From contig JAAEAF010003487.1 of NCBI GenBank assembly GCA_011037195.1, forward strand, positions 1 to 64,000: a stretch of 64,000 nt of DNA, in the 5' to 3' direction. Of this stretch, positions 21,146 through 30,866 are shown piece after piece. Below the pieces are notes generated by a model. That model ran no database searches, was not told where the DNA came from, and was given only the letters and a program-made list of their open reading frames with translations. How positions within the stretch are numbered: position 1 is the first letter of the stretch; each line of letters begins with the position of its first letter. The position numbers and the translations under genes are program-made. The stretch comes from Triatoma infestans (lineage: Eukaryota > Arthropoda > Insecta > Hemiptera > Reduviidae).

Positions 21146-21810
21146 CTTTATTGGCATTCTCTAGAGTGATCATCCACAGAGAATAGTATTAATTTACTCG
21201 GATATAAAGATGAAAAAGATTGCCTTTTAATAGCTGAACACAACGACTGAAAACCAGGGCATAGGCTGGCCAACATTGCAACAAGAAAAAATACTCTGAA
21301 TATTTTTTATAGCCTTGTAAAAGTTCAGTTGTAAAACAATCTACGATGTGATTTTATTAGTGGGTGAACACTGGGGTAGATATTATTCTTTTTATTATCT
21401 GATAAGAAATTATTATCTATTTAAAACATAAACCAGTCTGAGTATAATGTTTTGTTTTCTTTCATGAAATGAAAATAATAAAAAAAGATGGCGCTCATTA
21501 TTTCAATATTTCAGATGAAATTCTAAACAGTAATAGTTGTACAATTGAGTGAGATCTATCTCAATTCCATGGAAATCTAATTATTGAATATTCATTTATT
21601 ATAATAAATTAATAACGGTTATTCATATTAAGAACACGTTTTCCATTGTACATATATCTGTTCAATGTCTATTTAATATTAAAAATGGACGCAATATGAT
21701 TCCATTGAAACGCTTTTAATATCGTCGAAGAATTAATTATTTATAGTTACAGATGGATTCTTTTAGTTTTAACATACGTCATATTAATTAGTTTCCGAGT
21801 GCTGGTTTTT
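21146..21810. other. No recognised gene
   Basis: AT-rich, no domain, no long frame and no clear match to the repeat families seen elsewhere in the window. Confidence 0.55.
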
Positions 21811-21814
21811 TTTT

Positions 21815-22265
21815 TTCACTTTTTCTTCTGTCATAAATGGATTTGTATTGCAGTCGTGTCAGATTTGCGAAATTGATTTTTTACCGGAAATACAAGTTTA
21901 ATTGAAATCAGTTGGGTATGACTAAGCAAATATTCTGTCTATGTATATCTAGAAATGAAATCGGAGGACGTTCAAACTTTATATTTCCTTACCTGAATCG
22001 CATCTAACAAGAAAGTTTCGGTCAAAACCGGTCACCGGAATTGCGTCATTACTGAACGATTTTTCAGTTTTCCGATTTTTTTTAGAAAATAGCAGAAAAA
22101 CTTTCTTTGAAGTTAACTACACACATAAAAGACTGTAACATTTGTAACATTTTCTCTTGCTCCTTTCAATATGATGAACTATTGCGATCTTGTCAAATTT
22201 TCGAAATGAGTTTTCACCGAAAATATATATTTTGAGGTCCCCTGAGTATGAAACAAAATGTTTTT
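21815..22265 (+). repeat. Agt dispersed repeats, two abutting partial copies
   Basis: The first starts at CACTTTTTCTTCTGTCATAA with CAGTCGTGTCAGATTTGCGA (21852-21871), ACCGGAAATACAAG (21883-21896) and CACCGGAATTGCGTC (22031-22045). A second left end then starts at TTTTCTCTTGCTCCTTTCAA (22150-22169) with CGATCTTGTCAAATTTTCGA and TTTTGAGGTCCCCTGAGTAT. It stops at a TA run where the LINE tail begins. Sequence resembling its right half resumes at 22840-22945. Confidence 0.7.
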
Positions 22266-22290
22266 AGCGAGTAGTATATATATATATATT

Positions 22291-22825
22291 TTACTCAGAC
22301 TGCCCTACATGCAATAGTAAAATACAAGATAATTTGTATCATTTTCTATTAAAGTGTCCCACATATATTAATAATAGGTCTAAATATATACGTAGGTACA
22401 TTAATAATGATCTTGGTGAAGAGAGCAATGTAGAGTGTTTGTTATATTATATTAATGACTCAGATAAATTAGATAATTTGTTCTATTTCATTGTTAATTC
22501 CCTAAAGATAAGAAATTTAGCTGTTTTGTGAATTTTATTTTAACTGTTTATTTCATTTTATTGTAAGAAGACTCAATTATTGGTTTTTGTTACATCTTGT
22601 TTAAGACATGTATATCTTAAGTACTCTAAAGTAGATGATTTTGATCTATTTAAATCTTCTGAATTAACAAATTTTGTTTATTACCAAGAGAGCTTTTATG
22701 TTGATTTTGTATTTAATGTAACTGCTTTATTGATGTTTATTTATTTGTATTGCAAGAAGCAACTCCATTTGTATTGGAGGATAACCCCAAAAACAAATTA
22801 ATAAATATTCTATTCTATTCTATAT
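22291..22825 (+). pseudogene. LINE 3' end with C-terminal CCHC motif
   Basis: The frame through 22301 reads CPTCNSKIQDNLYHFLLKCP, a C-x2-C-x9-H-x4-C zinc motif typical of the end of ORF2 in non-LTR retrotransposons, and stops at 22529-22531. About 290 bp of AT-rich 3' untranslated sequence follow, ending in AACTCCATTTGTATTGGAGG, a 7-bp-arm hairpin with a 6-base loop (TCCATTTGTATTGGA), and then the tail (TATTC)n at about 22805-22825. The element is severely 5'-truncated, with no reverse transcriptase left. It sits in an Agt copy. The short frame at 22580-22801 is in the 3' untranslated region and not a gene. Confidence 0.8.
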
Positions 22826-22839
22826 ATATTTTTTTTAAT

Positions 22840-22939
22840 TTAATCTTGGAATACTAAGTGCACAGATATTGGCACAGAAAAGGGGTCAGTCATTGAATTA
22901 CCGTTTTTATTTGCAACATTTTTACGAAAAAATTTATTT
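22840..22939 (+). repeat. Agt fragment downstream of the LINE
   Basis: ATCTTGGAATACTAAGTG and TTTTTATTTGCAACATTTTT followed by ACGAAAAAATTTATTTC correspond to the second-module end of other copies (CTTGGAATGCTAAC..TTTATTTGAAACATTTTT). It appears to be the continuation of the copy interrupted at 22265. Confidence 0.55.
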
Positions 22940-23050
22940 CATTGGGGTTATTTGGTAGCTCAAGGCATCGGGGTTATTTGGTAGCTGAGGAGACATTGGG
23001 GTTATTTGGCAGCTGAGGACTTTGGGGTTATTTGGTAGCTGAGGTCATTG
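22940..23050. repeat. 26-28 bp minisatellite
   Basis: Four tandem units share GGGGTTATTTGGTAGCTGAG. They begin CATTGGGG, CATCGGGG, CATTGGGG and CTTTGGGG, and one has GGCAGCTG in place of GGTAGCTG. A fifth partial unit (CATTGG) ends the array. Confidence 0.9.
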
Positions 23051-23139
23051 GTTTAATTCTAAATGGTGTTGACGATAGCGATGGCGTGTGTCAATCATGT
23101 TATTCACTTTCTTTAATTAGTATCTCCCTAAAATACCAA

Positions 23140-23328
23140 TTCACTACTCCTCGAGGAAGACCGCGAAGCACCTGGGAAGATTTGGTCAGAGGAGATTTTA
23201 CAGCAAGGAGACTGGAATAGGCCAAAAGAGCTAGACTGATGAAGGACAGGAATAGTTGGAAGGCACAACTGAAGGCAATCTCTACACCGCGAGGTACAAG
23301 AGATTTAGATTAAGAAGAAGAAGATTCC
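23140..23328 (+). pseudogene. RTE-type LINE ORF2 C-terminus
   Basis: The + frame reads TTPRGRPRSTWEDLVRGDFT and, after one stop, AKRARLMKDRNSWKAQLKAI. GRPR..W.D.V..D followed by DR..W is the conserved tail downstream of the reverse transcriptase in RTE-like and related LINEs. It ends in an (AAG)n tail at 23312-23327. The short + frame from 23032 begins in the minisatellite and only its second half is meaningful. Confidence 0.75.
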
Positions 23329-24004
23329 ATTTCAAAAGTTTTGATCGCTTATTGCTGAGAGACTCCGCACAATGCTTACAAAAGAATTATAATTTGTAGA
23401 GAAATTTCTGTGGTTAAACGCAGACATCCATACACAAAACAAACTAGCACCTTGGTTTATTTGTACAGTGTCAGTTTGGAAAGTAAAGTTTTGAAATACA
23501 ATTCTATTTAATGTTACTAACACGATGGAGGTGAGGACGGATCCCCAGGAATTGTGGAGGCGGCTAGAGCAAGCGGGGTAGTAGCGGTGTGGGACTGCCC
23601 CTAGGCCCAAACCCTGTGTACAACTTTCCTTGTTTACCATTTACTAACACTGAATTCAATTTGATAACCTGTCACTTACCTGCAGCAGGTTTTCTACTCC
23701 ATTCTCCCCACTCGCCGCGCTGTAATTGTAGACTGTGTGAATGCTGTTTGACTTTTGTTCAAGAGTTGTTTGTGCTCGCCTGTGAGACGTTACTGGTATG
23801 CTTGTTAGTATACTACTCTCACACCAATTTTACCATATGCTTTTCTTTCTGCCAAGCACTTGCTAACAAACAAATTCTACCGCTTGTTGCCTCCGTTGTA
23901 TGGAAAGCTACGTTTTCTTTTTTCAAATCTTTCTTCCTTTTTTTGAAAGAGTGGGAGAAAGCAAATCTTAACAAAAAAATTGAAAAGAATATTTGAATTA
24001 TTAT
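23329..24004. other. No recognised gene
   Basis: A 135-codon + frame (23589-23996) and overlapping minus frames are present. The + frame is Cys/Phe/Leu-rich with no motif, ends in a poly-A-derived Lys run, and is opposed by minus frames in other phases. I do not call it, but it is the longest unassigned frame in this part. Confidence 0.4.
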
Positions 24005-24360
24005 TTTTATGGTTGAGAAAGTTTTCAATGGTTTTATAATAATCATACTTGCAGAGAAAATAGAACGACTTCTTGCTTATTTCTGTAAGTTCCCCACCTA
24101 CCACTATATTTTCACAATAACCGAAGGGAGTAGTTGTTAACGCTAGTTTTACATTATATTTATGAATTGTCGTTACCACTATACGACAGGGTTGTCACAT
24201 CTTAACTATAAATAAAATATAAATAAATAAATAAATATAAATAAAATAAAAATAATAAAATTAATGTACAAAAACAATGACACGCTCACCTGAGTTCCTC
24301 TAACTTCAGTTAATACATTCATTATGTGAAACACTCATACGACCTTCTCTTAATTTAATT
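24005..24360 (-). repeat. Inverted partner of 16470-16805
   Basis: Complement of the 16.5-kb segment in reverse order. TTTTCAATGGTTTTATAATA, AAAATAGAACGACTTCTTGC, CAATAACCGAAGGGAGTAG and TATTTATGAATTGTCGTTAC are the matching blocks. An (AAATA)n tract at about 24205-24262 replaces the 16.57-kb spacer. It ends in the Agt right end, GTGAAACACTCATACGACCT (24326-24345). Confidence 0.8.
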
Positions 24361-24490
24361 AATACTACAGAATTAAAAAAATTTCTTTTAAATTCCAACA
24401 TTACAATGTTTAGTTGGGCCATTAACATGGTGGGGGAGATTTTACTAGTATTCCAGCCTTATGTGAAACGCTGTATTTCAAAACTTATCC
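24325..24490 (-). repeat. Agt dispersed repeat, right-end variant
   Basis: After CACTCATACGACCTTCTCTT, the blocks TTACAATGTTTAGTTGGGCC, GGTGGGGGAGATTTTACTAG and CCTTATGTGAAACGC match 57155-57260 (TTACAATGTTTTTAGTAGGC, GAGATTTTACTTG, CCTTATGTGGAGCGC). This defines a second sequence variant of the Agt right arm. Confidence 0.7.
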
Positions 24491-25145
24491 CTTCTCTCTA
24501 TTGAGATTTTTATTCTATTTATTTTATTTTTTTCAAGATGGCAGTAAACAATTTTTTCCCAGCGACAATTTTGAAATATGAGTAAGTTTTACACATTTGT
24601 TTTCATCTCTCTTCGCTGTGGTCAAACATAGACTCTTTGGCGGGTGGAGGGTGGAGCAAATACAAAGTAATCTGATGCTGCGAGAACCAGGCTATAAGAC
24701 GGACATGGCAGCGCTTCCAAGTCGTAAATTTTCAATATGGACCTTGCATTTTCCTACAGAAAGGGTACTCGGTAAGAGTAACACAAAATATCGTTAGCAA
24801 AACTTTGGTTTTCAACGACCTGGTTGGGTGTGTATCATACTAAGGAGTGTATGACTTCCTCTAAACGCCTGCTAATTATCCAGATTTCCAAATCATTTTC
24901 TGAATGATTGCACAGCAGTGCTTTAGGAGGTGTATTGGAGCCTTCTCCATCTCCCCACAGTAACTGCAGGTGTTATCGTGTTCTAGGCTTCTAAAACAGC
25001 TGTTTCAAACTGATGCTGAATGTATCATAATTCTTATATAGATATGATGTAATATATTTAGCGAGTATGACCGCGAGCTCGGATACCACCCAAAAGGAGG
25101 GGATTAATAAATTAAAAAAATAGAAATTGGTTTAATTTACCGCTC
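24491..25145. other. No recognised gene
   Basis: Nothing recognisable. The + frame at 24597-24797 has no motif. Confidence 0.5.
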
Positions 25146-25147
25146 TT

Positions 25148-25300
25148 TGTCGTTTTTTTTTTAATTTAAGGCGCTTTAACATCTGTGGTCATTGGCGCCC
25201 GGAGCCTTTTCAGTGCACTGCCGGCCTGCGGACAGTGTTCTGTCGTTACAGACAACATTGACCTTCACCGGATAGTGAGCTGTAGAGGCTCCTAGGAAGA
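25148..25300 (-). mobile_element. Probable SINE 3' part
   Basis: On the minus strand a GC-rich body (GGCCGGCAGTGCACTG, GGCGCCAATGACCACAG) ends in ATGTTAAAGCGCCTTAAATT followed by an A-rich tail (the T run at 25154-25164 on +). A TGACC..AGATGTTAA tail before poly-A is a common insect SINE ending. I found no box A/B or target duplication, so it is called at low confidence. Confidence 0.4.
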
Positions 25301-26074
25301 AAAAATCTGTGATTGAAAGTATTTCATTTATCTAAGATTATTGTGCTTTATGTGTATTGCACCACTAATCTTCCTTATAGATCGATATATTTCTGGAAGC
25401 CAGATATTTCGATCAATCCGATAAATGCCTATCATTTACGGTTAAACGCCAATAAGCTTAAGAAAAGTATAATATTGCAATATTTTGCACAATTCCAAAA
25501 GTTGTCCTAGTGACCATATTTTTTTCGGTTTTCTTCTTCTGACAAAACACGGTCAAAAGTTTCTATTATTTTGTTTTTTTATTAAAACTTCATATAAAAT
25601 GTATATCTTTTCATAGTGCTTTTTATCCAATGTAGGTTTTTCTCTGTGTTAGGTTTTACACACACACACACACACAGACGTTATAATTCAGAAATTTGTC
25701 TTTGCATTCCTCTTGAGATTTCCCCTTGTTCCCTGTCTGCTAGACTTCTAGACTTACCTTCCGCTATACAACCGGGCTACAGAAGATCTTGTGAAGGGGC
25801 ATAATTGATCTGGTAAGTTTCAAGTTATACGCCACCCCTTACATTGTTCTCCCTATAGGGTACAAGTCTTGCCTCCTGGCTCTAAACTCTTCTCAGTCCA
25901 ATGGTATTCCTGTAATATTCACAACTTAGAGTATCAAAGTTGGTGCTATATTCCTTCGACACTTGGTGCTTGTATAACTACTTGTATAGATTGTTCCCCA
26001 AACATAATGTGTTGTATGTAAATGTATAAAAACAAGACGAAATTTGCTTCCTGTTTATTATCAAGTTATTACTT
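25301..26074. other. No recognised gene
   Basis: A CA microsatellite lies at 25659-25677. The two short + frames (25313-25510, 25616-25804) have no motif. Confidence 0.5.
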
Positions 26075-26200
26075 TCAATGAAAGCATTATGATCTTTTTC
26101 ACTACGAAATTGAGTTTTCACCAGAAATGTTTTGAAATCCCTTGAGAACAAGAAAAACTGTTTGCAAATGCTCTGTACGCGTGATTCAACTATTTACTGA
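26075..26200 (+). repeat. Agt dispersed repeat, fragment
   Basis: CGAAATTGAGTTTTCACCAG (26106-26125) and TGTTTTGAAATCCCTTGAGA (26129-26148) identify the left-middle block. It is cut by the PLE motif downstream. Confidence 0.65.
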
Positions 26201-26214
26201 ATGTTTTTTTTTTT

Positions 26215-26310
26215 AAACAGTTGTTTCCGGGCGCGTCAGTGGTTTGTTACAAAGCGACGTTTTGCCCATATTGCAAGGGCCTCTTCAGGATCGTTACACC
26301 ATGATACTAT
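26215..26310 (-). ncRNA. Hammerhead-like PLE motif, subfamily B
   Basis: On the minus strand CTGAAGA (complement of 26282-26288) is followed by a GCCC..GGGC stem II (loop TTGCAATAT), then AAA in place of GAA, the palindrome ACGT and C (complement of 26254-26265). The change of the first base of the GAA core half is expected to impair cleavage. It lies at the end of an Agt fragment. Confidence 0.45.
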
Positions 26311-26449
26311 GGACGTTATTTATGTCAATATGAAAACGATAGCTAGACGTAAGTTTGTGCGGAGGTCCTCATAGCACACACTTATTCGGAAATAATATGT
26401 TCGGCTGTATCCTCTTTTCCCAGCGACAAAGACTATCTCTTCACAAACC

Positions 26450-27001
26450 CATTCCATACCATTTGCCATTTATTATCTGTCAATGCCTAGTTATCAATCT
26501 GGACATTGCATAAGAGAAATATGTGGGGACTATCCTTATACTCGCTGTCGCATCGGGCACAAATTTAAAGGTTCTCCTTCCTTTTAAAGACGTGCACAAC
26601 GGAATTTCCGTTTCTCTAGGAGATCTTGCTGAAGTTTTTTCGTCATTGCATTTGCTGAATAAATTTTATAGTTCCACTTAAATCTCCATCTGGGAAGAGT
26701 TTTGCTATAATTCCTACCTAAATCACTGTTCCTCCCAATCTCAAAAAATTATTTAGAGCCGCTTTTCAACTTCTAAATCCAGTGGAAGACATCCTGTCAA
26801 AATCTCCAGATTCTTAGTTGATGTTGTGCAATTGAAATTACCCATGAGCTGCAACGTTGGTCTCTGAATTGCCAACATATGTCTAGAAAACATCGATCTG
26901 CATGCTTTTTGTGTCCATACAAAAGAACAATACAACACTTGAGAAGTAGGATACTTCTGTATCTTTACCGTCTTCTTCTTAAGACCCCAGGCCTTTGTCA
27001 T
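26450..27001 (-). pseudogene. I/R1-type LINE C-terminal fragment
   Basis: The minus frame 26753-27001 contains SRHMLAIQRPTLQLMGNFNC, TTSTKNLEILTGCLPLDLEV and EKRL. This is the conserved block after the reverse transcriptase in I/Jockey/R1-group elements (QR..L.....RTTST..L.V..G..P.DL). Downstream, NSDLGRNYSKTLPRWRFKW lies near 26680-26745. In another frame a zinc motif starts CARCDSEYKDSPHIFLLC (26508-26561), spacing C-x2-C-x8-H-x4-C. Stops and frameshifts make it a dead copy. Confidence 0.75.
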
Positions 27002-28095
27002 AGCTCACCAATTAATCTCTTAGATCTCGTTCTTAATTCCGTATTATGGGGGAAGTTAGGGGTTGGCTACGCTCACAAGGAAAGTGTTTGGCAAGACTTC
27101 AAGAAACAAACAGTCTGCCAGTTCTGTCTGTCATACTGCTCACAATATATCAGTTCTTAGTCTCTTGCAGTGCTCAGTTCAATATTCAGTGAATAAGTCA
27201 ACGTACTTTTCTCTTGCATCTTCCACCGCCACAAAAAAAATCCACTAGTACAGAGTTCTATGCAGGGGAAAGTGAAGTAGCCAGTTCTTCAGGGAACATG
27301 ACGTCATCTGCGGGGTGTATGCCAGACAAACAATACGAACGGCACTGCTACAGTGACATCCCACTGATACCCACACTCTACAGAGGTAGTTGATGTGTGC
27401 AGCCCAGGGCACCACCAGGGTGCTCAATTTATTACTTCCACAAACATTCACTCACACTTAACATGTCGTAGTATTATATACGACTACATTCTATGTATAT
27501 ATGTTTGAGCTAAAGAGGCCAAATGGGCCACAATAGCTTTACTGCTATTGTAGCCATTAGCTTTCTAGCCAGTCATACGCTATGCGAATCATGATATTGA
27601 TCGCTATAGAATGAAAGAATAATGAACATAAATAATTGAAGAACTTAATAAAATGAGAAATATGGAATTAAACTAAATTATTAAAATTCTTTTTTAAAGT
27701 TTCAAGAAAATAGATAAAAAAATTCTTCAAAGTGTATTCTGTTTGACGGCTTTGTTATTGAATGATAAGGGAAATTAATTATTTCTTCACTCTGAAGGGG
27801 ATCTAAAGAAAGTTGAAGGCGTGCTGCAAACTAGAGCATAGCGGGGAGAGGTGATATTGAAGATCCAGTAAACTGTATGTGTAATTCTGCCGTAGTTTGT
27901 AGTGGCGGCGTTACAGTCTCTCTCTCTCTCTCTACAGTTCTGAGGAGGCTTCATTTACCACATTAATCTTGTTACAGCGCTCTCTCTCTACACTGTCTTA
28001 CTTAAACTGAGCCAGTCATTCTTATACGCTCCCTATCGTCAATTCATTAAATAATGTTTAATTGATTATTTTTTTTATCACTTTACAATAAATGG
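27002..28095. other. No recognised gene
   Basis: Short + and minus frames near 27063-27451 show no motif. A TC microsatellite lies at about 27917-27934. 27530-27560 carries a short near-palindrome (CAATAGCTTTACTGCTATTG). Confidence 0.5.
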
Positions 28096-28099
28096 TAAA

Positions 28100-28370
28100 A
28101 CCACTTTTTCTTTCTCTTCCTCCTTCTAGTAAGAGGAACTATTGCCATCGTGCCAGATTTTCGAAATTGAATTTTACCGGAAATACATACCTTGGAGTCT
28201 TCTCAGTACGAATGTATATACCGAATGGTATATATATATATATATAGTGTGCGTGTTTGTGTTTTAACAGAATATCTCAAAAACGAAAAGTCGCAGAAAG
28301 CTGTTTCCTTAAATGTGCTATTTCAGTTCAACAGTGTTCTATACAAGTCTGTCAAACTAAACAGTAATAA
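28100..28370 (+). repeat. Agt dispersed repeat, left part split by LINE tail
   Basis: Left end CTAGTAAGAGGAACTATTGC (28127-28146), TTTACCGGAAATACATACC (28171-28189), a TA expansion at 28229-28246 and CAAAAACGAAAAGTCGCAGA. The copy breaks after AACAGTAATAA, the target duplication of the inserted LINE tail. Confidence 0.85.
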
Positions 28371-28567
28371 TTAGATTAGATTAGATTGATGCAGGGGGGG
28401 ACTCAGACCCAGGCACTGCAGCCTACCCGTTGAGGCTTATTGTGCCAACTCCTCAATGCGTAGTAGTGGAAGCCCCCCTCTTCATGAGGTCCAAAACCTT
28501 CCCCACCAGTCCTTCCTGGGGTACGATTTTCTCCGGTCTCAACGTGCCGAAGATCTCGTACCTCAGT
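28371..28567 (-). mobile_element. 5'-truncated LINE tail with target duplication
   Basis: Minus strand: an ORF end, RYEIFGTLRPEKIVPQEGLV followed by GKVLDLMKRGASTTTH and a stop, then a short 3' untranslated region and an (ATCTA)n tail (TTAGATTAGATTAGATTG on +). It is flanked by AACAGTAATAA at 28360-28370 and again at 28568-28578. The paralogous Agt copy at 45870-45910 shows the uninterrupted arrangement. I do not recognise the clade from so short an ORF end. Confidence 0.85.
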
Positions 28568-28795
28568 AACAGTAATAAGTAGAATTATATAAGCTGCCGA
28601 AATTCCCAGTTTGAAGAAAATCGGTTGAGTGGAAGTGCGACTTTACTGAATAGGTTTTTCAATTTTTGTGATTTGCTCCATTAAAATACCGACAACTTTA
28701 AACACTAATAAGAATGTGAAGAAAATTTGCCATCTCGCTGTAAGAGGAAGTCGTGTGAGTGATTCAAACCAGATTTTTTATTAAATCGTAAAACC
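28568..28795 (+). repeat. Agt dispersed repeat, right part
   Basis: GAAGAAAATCGGTTGAGTGG (28613-28632), GACTTTACTGAATAGG, ACTTTAAACACTAATAAG (28693-28710) and right end GAGGAAGTCGTGTGAGTG (28744-28761) are present. This copy provides the empty-site comparison for the hAT insertion at 46017-47431. Confidence 0.85.
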
Positions 28796-28889
28796 AGAGA
28801 CTTAAGAGACGAAGGAAGTATATTTTGGCTTACTTGTAATTTTGGGAGCAATTTTTGTAACCCCGCAAACTAATAGAAAAAGGAGTAAG

Positions 28890-29178
28890 TAAACTGACAT
28901 TTCCGGTTGAAAAATTTTGAACTTAAAATTTAATGTCGAATCCCCTGATGACCAAAAGGAATATCTAAAATTAATTCCATGTTAGTATGAGTTAATGTTT
29001 GTGTGGTGTGCTGTAACTACTTCACTGCTCACTTACTTATATCTAGCTCTCTTGTAAAAAAACTTGTTTCGTATTCAAGGGATTTCAAAAATTTGATCTT
29101 CCGGTAAAGACTCCAACCGGAATCATTGAGAAGATCGAAATACTCTTCTCTTCAGTAGTAAGAGAAAGTAAAAAAAAC
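28890..29178 (-). repeat. Agt dispersed repeat, short copy
   Basis: Internal CATTTCCGGTTGAAAAATTT (28899-28918) and TTGTTTCGTATTCAAGGGAT (29065-29084), then TCCGGTAAAGACTCCAACCG and end CAGTAGTAAGAGAAAGTAAA (29153-29172). Confidence 0.7.
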
Positions 29179-29334
29179 TATCATGGACCAAAATGTTTTC
29201 AATACATTCCAATGTTTCTAGTTATAGTATCACAATTATGTTAAGCACTCCTGGTGTAAATGTCGACATTTACTTACCAGTAAATAAATTTTATGTTTTG
29301 ACGTTCGCTACGACCGCTGTACTTGATGTTAAAA

Positions 29335-29980
29335 AGTGGATGTTGAGGTTCGGTCACAAAAAGCTCTTTTTTCAAATTTTCACCGACGTTTCTGCAAATT
29401 TATTGCCTTCTTCAGGATATGTACAAAGGTTACAATGCAAAAAAAGAATATACAAAAATATAAAAAAATAATAAATAAATTAAATAAAATAAAAAAATCA
29501 ATAAAGTATTGTGTGCAGCAAATTTGATGACGCACAAGTTAAAACTATAGTTTTTAAGAAATTCAAAAAGGAATTTTTGTAAGCACACTTCTTATCTTAG
29601 ATTTTCATATTTTACAGTCTTATATACTACATGTTCTTTAAATTTTAAGAGTTGAGATGTAATTTAATTTTGATTTTTTCTGCAATAATAGCAATAGTTT
29701 AAAATAAATTTCTATTTGCTATATATAATATATTTATTGATTTATTTTTTTATATGTTGATATGTTTTTTATATGTTTTATATGTTATGTATTTATTCGT
29801 AAAATATTATTTTTTATATATTTGATTTACTTATTATTACTTTTTTTCCATATTTTTGGGTATTCCTTATTTGCTTTGTAACCTTTATACAGACCCTGAA
29901 GGAGGCAATTGATTTGCCAAAACGTCGGTGAAAATATAAAAGAAGAGTTTTTTTGTGACCGAACCTCAACATCCATTTTA
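29335..29980. mobile_element. PLE terminal-repeat inverted pair, subfamily B
   Basis: The left arm (29336-29440, minus sense) and right arm (29878-29980, plus sense) are near-perfect reverse complements. Both contain GTGACCGAACCTCAACATCC, ACGTCGGTGAAAAT, a GGCAA hairpin and a GTAACCTTT..ACA block. On the right arm CTGAAGG (29896-29902) precedes GGCAA/TTGCC (29904-29918) and AAAACGTC. On the left arm the complement reads CTGAAGA, A, GGCAATAAATTTGC, A, GAAACGTC. About 440 bp of AT-rich DNA separates the arms with no recognisable ORF. Two short + frames over the left arm are not genes. Confidence 0.8.
29880..29930 (+). ncRNA. Hammerhead-like motif, subfamily B right arm
   Basis: Stem II is a five-pair GGCAA/TTGCC with loop TTGAT. 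The palindrome ACGT (29922-29925) is a minimal stem III, followed by C29926. Two core bases differ from consensus: the A before stem II is G (CTGAAGG), and GAA is AAA. It is thus more degraded than the left-arm partner. Confidence 0.4.
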
Positions 29981-30361
29981 CTACAATAAATGTTATTTCG
30001 ATTCAAGGTTGTTTGACGGAGATAAAAAGTAAAATATTTTGGATCTATTAGTGTTAAAGGTTAATACGTGGGATTTAGGGCTTATATATGTGTATATGTT
30101 TGTTTTTTGTTTTTTCATTTAGGTGCCATGGAATATTGCTTCACTATAAAGTACAAATTGTTAGGGATATAAAGTACAAAACCTTTAAGGTTTTGCAAGC
30201 TGTTCTGCCCAAATTGCATTTATAATGTAATTTGTTGTAGTGTATTTGTGTGTAGCACGAGCGTTATTGAAAGGGCGTATGTGTGTATATTTTTTAGTGA
30301 AGAGAGATGTTTAAGAATTAGTGAATAAGACACCAACGTTTAAAATAAATAATTTAGCTAT
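29981..30361. other. No recognised gene
   Basis: AT-rich spacer between the PLE pair and the RTE-type LINE. Nothing recognised. Confidence 0.5.
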
Positions 30362-30372
30362 AATTAATTTAT

Positions 30373-30855
30373 TATTATTATTATGGTGCTGCAGTCCTAA
30401 ATAGGACTTGGACCTCATTCAAGAGAGAATGCCACTCTTCCTTATCATTGGCTTTTTGGCGCCATCTTCTGACACCTGCCTTCCGCAAATCGCTTTCTGC
30501 GTCATCCAGCCATCTTATTCTGGGACGGCCTCTACGTCTGGCTCCCCCCGGATGTCCACACAAAACTTTGCTTGGTACTCGGTGATGGGGCATCCGCTCA
30601 ATGACGGCCACCAACATAGCCGAGCCATCTCAATCTTCTTTTTTTGATACAAGAAACTATGTCGGGTTCTCCGTATAGTCTCTTGAGTCCTCGTTCTTTC
30701 TGATCCTCCATTCACCGTTAATATGTACCGGGCCGTAGATTTTCCGCAACACTTTTCTTTCCCATATTCTAAGCATATTTTCACATTCTTGCGTCATTGT
30801 CCATGTCTCGCTACCGTACATCACTGCCGGCCTAATTATTGTTTTATAATATATA
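30373..30855 (-). pseudogene. RTE-type LINE, 5'-truncated
   Basis: Minus strand: RPAVMYGSETWTMTQECENM then LRIWERKVLRKIYGPVHING near 30690-30840, frame changes, then MLVAVIERMPHHRVPSKVLC and RRRGRPRIRWLDDAESDLRK through WHSLLNEVQVLFRTAAP to the stop near 30381. This is the classic region after the reverse transcriptase in RTE/BovB-like elements. The tail is (ATA)n. AATTAATTTAT at 30362-30372 and 30856-30866 is a plausible 11-bp target duplication, although AT-rich. At least one stop and one frameshift inactivate it. Confidence 0.85.
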
Positions 30856-30866
30856 AATTAATTTAT

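Noticed and set aside
22940..23050. CRISPR-like array
   Set aside because: Units are contiguous 26-28 bp repeats with no unique spacers, in a eukaryotic genome.
23589..23996. 135-codon plus-strand open frame
   Set aside because: No domain, biased Cys/Phe/Leu composition, poly-A-derived lysine end, and antisense frames of similar length. Not enough to call a gene.
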